Shown piece by piece: positions 41,305-45,524 of a stretch of 45,524 nucleotides of DNA; within the stretch, counting starts at the first letter, position 1, and each line of letters starts with the position of its first letter. The notes under the pieces are model-generated. The model searched no databases. It saw nothing but the letters and a program-made list of their open reading frames with translations, and was not told the origin of the DNA. Where the stretch lies: positions 1 to 45,524 of the forward strand of contig JAGXHV010000042.1 in the NCBI GenBank assembly GCA_024636005.1. Direction: 5' to 3'. The DNA is from Bacillota bacterium. Its GTDB lineage: Bacteria; Bacillota; Clostridia; Peptostreptococcales; Acidaminobacteraceae. Made by a program: the position numbers and the translations under genes.

Positions 41305-42546
41305 TCATATGTTTTCGATGATTTGAGTTGTTCGATTCACGTCACCAGATTTGGACGTGTACTCGAAAGTGGCCACATAAAATCGTTCAATAAGCGTCTC
41401 ATCAATCAAACTGTATAGTTGATTGGAGAGGGAATCAAGCCAAGCATCATGCCGGATGCCATTCAACCAAAAATAGGAACCAATGCTATAGTCCAAATCT
41501 ACGGGTTCTGTTTCAAAGCGATTAATGTTGCCACGAATCAAAGTTATTGAACCTGTTTTTGAATTGGGAGGAGAAAAACTCATTTCATCAAGCAACCTTA
41601 GGGAGTTGAGTCCCATAATTTTATCTATTGTGCCCTCTGAAAAACCTCTATCCTTCATAGTCTTTGCGACAAGCTGCATGTGGGAAATATCTGGTATGTC
41701 AACTGGCATTGTAGCGCCATCGAAGTCGGACCCTAGACCGACATGATCTTCGCCGATCACATTGATGATGTGTTCAATGTGGTCGACGAGAACGTCAACA
41801 CCAGAATTGACATCACCGATGAAATAACGACAGAATACAACATGCACAACACCGCCTGAGTCAGCAATGGCTTTGAGTTGACTGTCTTTGAGATTTCTGA
41901 CATGAGGCTTGATCGAATAAGCACCTGAATGTGTCGCTATCAATGGTTTATTTGTTGTTTGGATTGTGGATTCAAAAGTTTCCTCATCCATGTGAGAAAC
42001 ATCGACTAGAATCCCTAATTCATTCATGGCTTTGACAACTTCTTTGCCAAGTTTTGTCAATCCACCAGAAGTAGGGGTACCCAGTGCGGTGATTTTTTTT
42101 GTACCTTCTCCTAATGTGTTGGAGTGGTCCCAAACCAACGTGATGATTCTAACACCAAGATCGTGGTATTGTCTTAGCAAACCCATGGCATTTTCTTCGT
42201 TAAGTGAATAGGCACCTTCGATGGTCTGGACGGCCACAAATTTATGCCTGTCTATGGATTTGATGATCCCTTGATGGGTGTAGCCTTTTTCCATTCTGAC
42301 CGAATTGAGTTCAACGGTTTTATCAAGAGCTTGCATCATAGAGAGCAGCCGACTGTTGTTGCGATCGGGATTGCCCATATCATCCGTAAAAGCTGCGAAG
42401 AAAGCGACATTGACATGTCCGGTGACTAGTTTTTCAAGGTCGATATTAAAGTCCGTTACCAGCCCAATATCAGCTGAAAAAGACCAATCGTCTTGATTGA
42501 TGATTTTCATCAGGGTATCGTTATGTGCATCAACAGTCAATCTCAT
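41305..42546 (-). CDS. M19-family (renal-type) membrane dipeptidase
   Basis: A 413-residue metallo-dipeptidase. The first metal motif is VDAHNDTL (H8, D10). The bridging glutamate is in VQTIEGAYSL. Further ligands lie in ATHSGAYS and the metal-site end is GSDFDGAT. The family cleaves dipeptides, often with a D-residue at the C-terminus. The catalytic domain ends near residue 325, and about 85 further residues (FSPPNSKTG onward) are an extension of unknown role. There is no signal peptide, so it acts in the cytosol. It overlaps the C39 peptidase gene by 17 bases and is last in the opp operon. Confidence 0.9.
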   Translation of the reverse strand: MRLTVDAHNDTLMKIINQDDWSFSADIGLVTDFNIDLEKLVTGHVNVAFFAAFTDDMGNPDRNNSRLLSMMQALDKTVELNSVRMEKGYTHQGIIKSIDRHKFVAVQTIEGAYSLNEENAMGLLRQYHDLGVRIITLVWDHSNTLGEGTKKITALGTPTSGGLTKLGKEVVKAMNELGILVDVSHMDEETFESTIQTTNKPLIATHSGAYSIKPHVRNLKDSQLKAIADSGGVVHVVFCRYFIGDVNSGVDVLVDHIEHIINVIGEDHVGLGSDFDGATMPVDIPDISHMQLVAKTMKDRGFSEGTIDKIMGLNSLRLLDEMSFSPPNSKTGSITLIRGNINRFETEPVDLDYSIGSYFWLNGIRHDAWLDSLSNQLYSLIDETLIERFYVATFEYTSKSGDVNRTTQIIENI

Positions 42547-43504
42547 GAGATGGCCTTTCGATTACATAAATAAGGTGCTTCCAAGCTTTTAGAAATTGAG
42601 TGTATTTGTATTTTCTTGAAATGTTTTCAATAGACTTTGTGGCAGGGTCATTGACACATACCATTACGCCGGAATCACTTTGTTCTACTCCCGTCACAAC
42701 TATAAGATGACCGCTTGGATAAGCTTGTGATGAGCCTTCCAATTCACTGACGTCTTTTGTTTTTATGGATGCGATGACTGGAGTTCCACGTCTCAAAAGT
42801 TCTAAAACGCAATCAAAACTGTCACAATACTGTACAGATGCTTTAAAGCCACATTCCCCCGCATAGGCGACATTGTAAGACCAATTCCCATAAATTGAAG
42901 TACCGTTATCTATGGTGCCTTTTGCGACTTGTTCAGTGGGGAGGTTAAGCCCATGGAAAGCAAACACCATCGAGAGGGATGTGGGACTACATATGATGTT
43001 TCCGATTTCTTCTACAATAAGTTGAGAGCGGGTGGGAACGTCAAGCAATATATCTTCGGAATCCACAATGCATTCAAATCGGTTTTCTGGCAGACTGAAT
43101 GTAGCATAGACTGATTTGACTGAAGGAGACTGGATCTCAACATTTTTTCTGGTGAGTGCCAATTTCACTTGTACTGCTTCTCCATGTCCAGAATGTACTA
43201 CCAGTTCATCGATGTCCAAACGTGCAATATTGTCCTTTTGTCCAGAAAAGCTCCCAGTATTGTTGCCATCGGTTGTCCATTTGCCATAACTGAACCACAT
43301 GCTCCAGTTTTGTGAAGTACGAACTCTGATCCACACTTCAATATTGGTGTTTTCGTAAGTTGTGGTATTCCATGAGACTACCAATCGTTCAAATGGTCCT
43401 ACTTCCTTGACTTCAGACACCCATTCTGCGGTTAGGCTGTCATTTTCAAGGTGGAAAGGGCGATTGGATAATTTGGGTTCCCATATAAGCAAATTGTTTT
43501 GCAT
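42530..43504 (-). CDS. C39-like cysteine peptidase with N-terminal beta-sandwich region
   Basis: A 324-residue protein. The C-terminal half is a papain-fold C39_2-type peptidase: the catalytic cysteine is in NIICSPTSLSMVF (about 177-189), the histidine in YPSGHLIVVTG and the third residue in CVNDPAT. The usual CGP motif is CSP. The first 150 residues are rich in aromatic and beta-forming residues (VSWNTTTYENTNIEVWIRV) and look like a beta-sandwich ligand-binding domain. No signal peptide or membrane segment is seen, so it appears cytosolic. It is encoded after oppF with three bases between, which suggests it processes imported peptides or glycopeptides. Its specificity is unknown. Confidence 0.78.
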   Translation of the reverse strand: MQNNLLIWEPKLSNRPFHLENDSLTAEWVSEVKEVGPFERLVVSWNTTTYENTNIEVWIRVRTSQNWSMWFSYGKWTTDGNNTGSFSGQKDNIARLDIDELVVHSGHGEAVQVKLALTRKNVEIQSPSVKSVYATFSLPENRFECIVDSEDILLDVPTRSQLIVEEIGNIICSPTSLSMVFAFHGLNLPTEQVAKGTIDNGTSIYGNWSYNVAYAGECGFKASVQYCDSFDCVLELLRRGTPVIASIKTKDVSELEGSSQAYPSGHLIVVTGVEQSDSGVMVCVNDPATKSIENISRKYKYTQFLKAWKHLIYVIERPSHEIDC

Positions 43505-43507
43505 AGT

Positions 43508-44458
43508 CTATTCCCCCTTGATGTTGGATTCCAACATAGTCTTGTATACATCTACCTCAGGTTGGTTAGCGAGTATGAAATGACCTTCTTTAATTTCGAC
43601 CCATTTGGGTGCTTCGAGATGGTACTGGTGCTGCTTGGGATCGTAAAAAATGACCTTTCTACTCTTCTCGTAATTGGGATTGGGCATGGGGATCGCCGAT
43701 AATAGACTCTTCGTATAAGGATGTAAAGGATTGTTGTAGAGTTCTTCTGTTTCGGCGAGTTCCACTAGACGTCCTTTATGAATGACGCCTACTCGGTCTG
43801 TGATGAAGCGCACAATGGACAAGTCATGGGCAATGAAAAGATAAGTTAAACCCAGATCCTTCTTCAATCGGTTCATCAGATTGAGCACTTGAGCTCTAAT
43901 GGAGACATCCAGTGCAGAGATCGGCTCATCGGCAATTATGAATTTTGGTTGCATGACCAGTGAACGTGCGATGCCGATACGCTGGCGCTGCCCACCTGAA
44001 AATTCATGAGGAAACCTACTGGAGAATTCAGGTAGAAGTCCGACTTCAAGCAATGCATCATCAACGATTTTCTTGCGTTCGGCGTCATTGGCATAATTTC
44101 TTAGATTATATAAACCTTCAGAGATAATGTAATCCACTTTAGCACGCTCATTGAGTGAAGACATGGGATCTTGAAATATCATCTGTATGTCTTGGACAAC
44201 TTTTTTGTCTTTCTTTCTGTCAATCTTTCCACTGATGCGCTCGCCTTCAAATGTGACTTCTCCTGAAGTGATTGCATTGATCCGGATGATTGCTCTGCCG
44301 ATGGTTGTTTTGCCTGATCCTGATTCACCAACCAGACCGAATGTCTCACCTTCATAGATATCGAAGCTGACATCGTCTACAGCTGTAAAAGCCTTTTTCC
44401 TACTACCGAAAACGACACTTATATTCTTAACTTCGAGAAGTTTTTTTCTTTCACTCAT
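43508..44458 (-). CDS. oppF: oligopeptide ABC transporter ATP-binding protein OppF
   Basis: A 316-residue peptide-transporter ATPase. Walker A is GESGSGKTT, the signature is [15 protein letters not shown], Walker B is [12 protein letters not shown], and the C-terminal oligopeptide extension contains [18 protein letters not shown] longer reading begins at ATG 44473. The ATG at 44458 has GGGGG eight bases upstream and overlaps the oppD stop (ATGA), so it is preferred. It pairs with OppD. The permease and binding-protein genes are not in the window and probably lie further upstream past the right edge. Confidence 0.93.
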   Translation of the reverse strand: MSERKKLLEVKNISVVFGSRKKAFTAVDDVSFDIYEGETFGLVGESGSGKTTIGRAIIRINAITSGEVTFEGERISGKIDRKKDKKVVQDIQMIFQDPMSSLNERAKVDYIISEGLYNLRNYANDAERKKIVDDALLEVGLLPEFSSRFPHEFSGGQRQRIGIARSLVMQPKFIIADEPISALDVSIRAQVLNLMNRLKKDLGLTYLFIAHDLSIVRFITDRVGVIHKGRLVELAETEELYNNPLHPYTKSLLSAIPMPNPNYEKSRKVIFYDPKQHQYHLEAPKWVEIKEGHFILANQPEVDVYKTMLESNIKGE

Positions 44459-45513
44459 TCGCTTGACCCCCATTCATTTTTGAGTCTAATGACATTTTCT
44501 GAAACCGGCACTTTAGGTGCACGGGGGTCGAGTAGCCACGTTTTGGCTTTATGTGTCGGTGAAACCTGTACCATAGGCGGTTCATAAAGGAAATCCACTT
44601 TTAAAGCATTTGGATTTCTAGGTGCAAAAGCATCGCCCACGATAGTCTTAAATAAGTTTGGAGGCGTCCCTTTTATGGCACTAAGATCTTCTCCTTTAAC
44701 ACCAAGTTGAGGCAACGAGCTTAAAAGTGCATTGGTATAGGGGTGTATTGGTTCATAGAAAATCTCATCAGCTGTTCCCACTTCAACGATTTCACCTGCA
44801 TACATGACGGCGACTCTGTCTGCAACGTGGGCGACAACACCTAGGTCGTGAGTGATGTAAACGATTGTAAGCTCATATACGCGTTGAAGTTTTTCAAGCA
44901 GTTCTATGATTTGAGCTTGTATGGTCACATCAAGTGCAGTGGTCGGTTCGTCACAAATGAGAATTTCCGGTCTGCAAGCTACTGCTATAGCAATAACAAT
45001 TCTTTGTCTCATGCCTCCTGAAAATTCGTGTGGGTATTGTTTATATCTGTTTTCGGGATTGTCGATGCCCACACTGGTCAACAGTTCATACGTGGCAGTT
45101 CTCGCATCGGTTTTATTCAAATATTTCTGATGCAGTTCCAATGTTTCCTGTAATTGCTTCCCTATAGTTTTGAGAGGATTGAGAGAGGTCATTGGATCTT
45201 GAAAGACCATTGCAATCTCTTTTCCTCTGATTTTCAGCCAATCTTTTTCAACTTTATATGTTGACATGTTGTTCCCTTTATAAATGATTTCACCTGAATC
45301 AATCCAACCATTCGCATCTAAAAGGCCCATACAGGATTTGGTGAGCACAGATTTTCCAGATCCGGATTCACCTACAATCGCCAAGCTTTCTCCCTTGAAA
45401 ATTTCCAAGGAGGCACTTCTTATGGCGGTCAATGTTTTTCCTCTCAAATTGAATTTGATGACGAGGTCTTTAAGTTCGAGTATGGGTTTTAGAGTTCTGT
45501 CTATAGTATTCAT
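44455..45513 (-). CDS. oppD: oligopeptide ABC transporter ATP-binding protein OppD
   Basis: A 352-residue ATPase. Walker A is GESGSGKSV, the signature is [16 protein letters not shown], Walker B is [12 protein letters not shown], and the peptide-transporter tail has [16 protein letters not shown]. The C-terminal end (about 300-352, with [20 protein letters not shown]) follows the Opp type but lacks the clear cysteine motif of iron-sulfur-bearing relatives. The ATG at 45513 follows AGGAGG. It is the first visible gene of the minus-strand opp-peptidase operon, which continues beyond the window. Confidence 0.93.
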   Translation of the reverse strand: MNTIDRTLKPILELKDLVIKFNLRGKTLTAIRSASLEIFKGESLAIVGESGSGKSVLTKSCMGLLDANGWIDSGEIIYKGNNMSTYKVEKDWLKIRGKEIAMVFQDPMTSLNPLKTIGKQLQETLELHQKYLNKTDARTATYELLTSVGIDNPENRYKQYPHEFSGGMRQRIVIAIAVACRPEILICDEPTTALDVTIQAQIIELLEKLQRVYELTIVYITHDLGVVAHVADRVAVMYAGEIVEVGTADEIFYEPIHPYTNALLSSLPQLGVKGEDLSAIKGTPPNLFKTIVGDAFAPRNPNALKVDFLYEPPMVQVSPTHKAKTWLLDPRAPKVPVSENVIRLKNEWGSSE

Positions 45514-45524
45514 AATGACCTCCT

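Overview
The window is AT-rich, densely coded DNA in which most genes are preceded by strong AGGAGG-type ribosome binding sites, and TTG or GTG starts are frequent. Gene content suggests an anaerobic or microaerophilic Clostridia-like member of the Bacillota: bacteriohemerythrin, a selenium/molybdenum-hydroxylase maturation set, a PucR regulator, FdrA-type proteins and AT-rich intrinsic terminators. The genus cannot be fixed from the sequence alone. I saw no rRNA, tRNA, CRISPR array, prophage or transposase, and no gene-free stretch longer than 300 bases.

Layout. 1-2948 (minus): an EamA-type transporter and an ABC-2 permease/ATPase pair. 3061-4431 (plus): a tandem GNAT acetyltransferase and a bacteriohemerythrin. 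4520-10388 (plus): a polyphosphate operon with a ROK kinase, a 57-residue cysteine protein, Ppx-HD, polyphosphate kinase and an HD-CHAD fusion. 10463-18643 (plus): a seven-gene operon of amidase, carboxymuconolactone-decarboxylase-like protein, chemoreceptor, flavin monooxygenase-like protein and a three-subunit molybdenum hydroxylase (Mo, FAD, FeS). 18868-22036 (minus): a MoxR/RavA-like AAA+ ATPase and a VWA/ViaA-like protein. 22259-27161 (plus): a second molybdenum hydroxylase (FAD, FeS, Mo) and an NCS2 nucleobase permease. 27332-39265 (plus): PucR regulator, an AllH/FdrA/AllG carbamoyltransferase-like module that includes a 59-residue separate ORF, a metal-dependent cyclase-type hydrolase, a family III CoA-transferase, then XdhC, YqeB, YqeC, MocA and MoeA. 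39236-45513: a DEAD-box helicase (minus), D-aminopeptidase DppA (plus) and an oppD-oppF-C39 peptidase-M19 dipeptidase operon (minus).

How the genes fit together. The central 29 kb (10463-39265) reads as one catabolic island for an N-heterocycle, purine- or pyrimidine-like. Import would be by the NCS2 permease and hydroxylation by two Mo hydroxylases whose cofactor is matured, probably with labile selenium, by XdhC/YqeB/YqeC/MocA/MoeA. Ring or amide opening would fall to the cyclase-type hydrolase and the amidase, carbamoyl transfer to phosphate to the FdrA module, and acid activation to the CoA-transferase. Control would be by PucR, with a dedicated chemoreceptor in one of the operons. The actual substrate is not determined by the sequence: both Mo subunits lack the glutamate that canonical xanthine dehydrogenase uses to bind xanthine, and the permease carries the uracil-type form of its signature. 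The right-hand block is a peptide uptake and hydrolysis module. Its dppA promoter looks sigma-54 dependent and overlaps a divergent sigma-A promoter.
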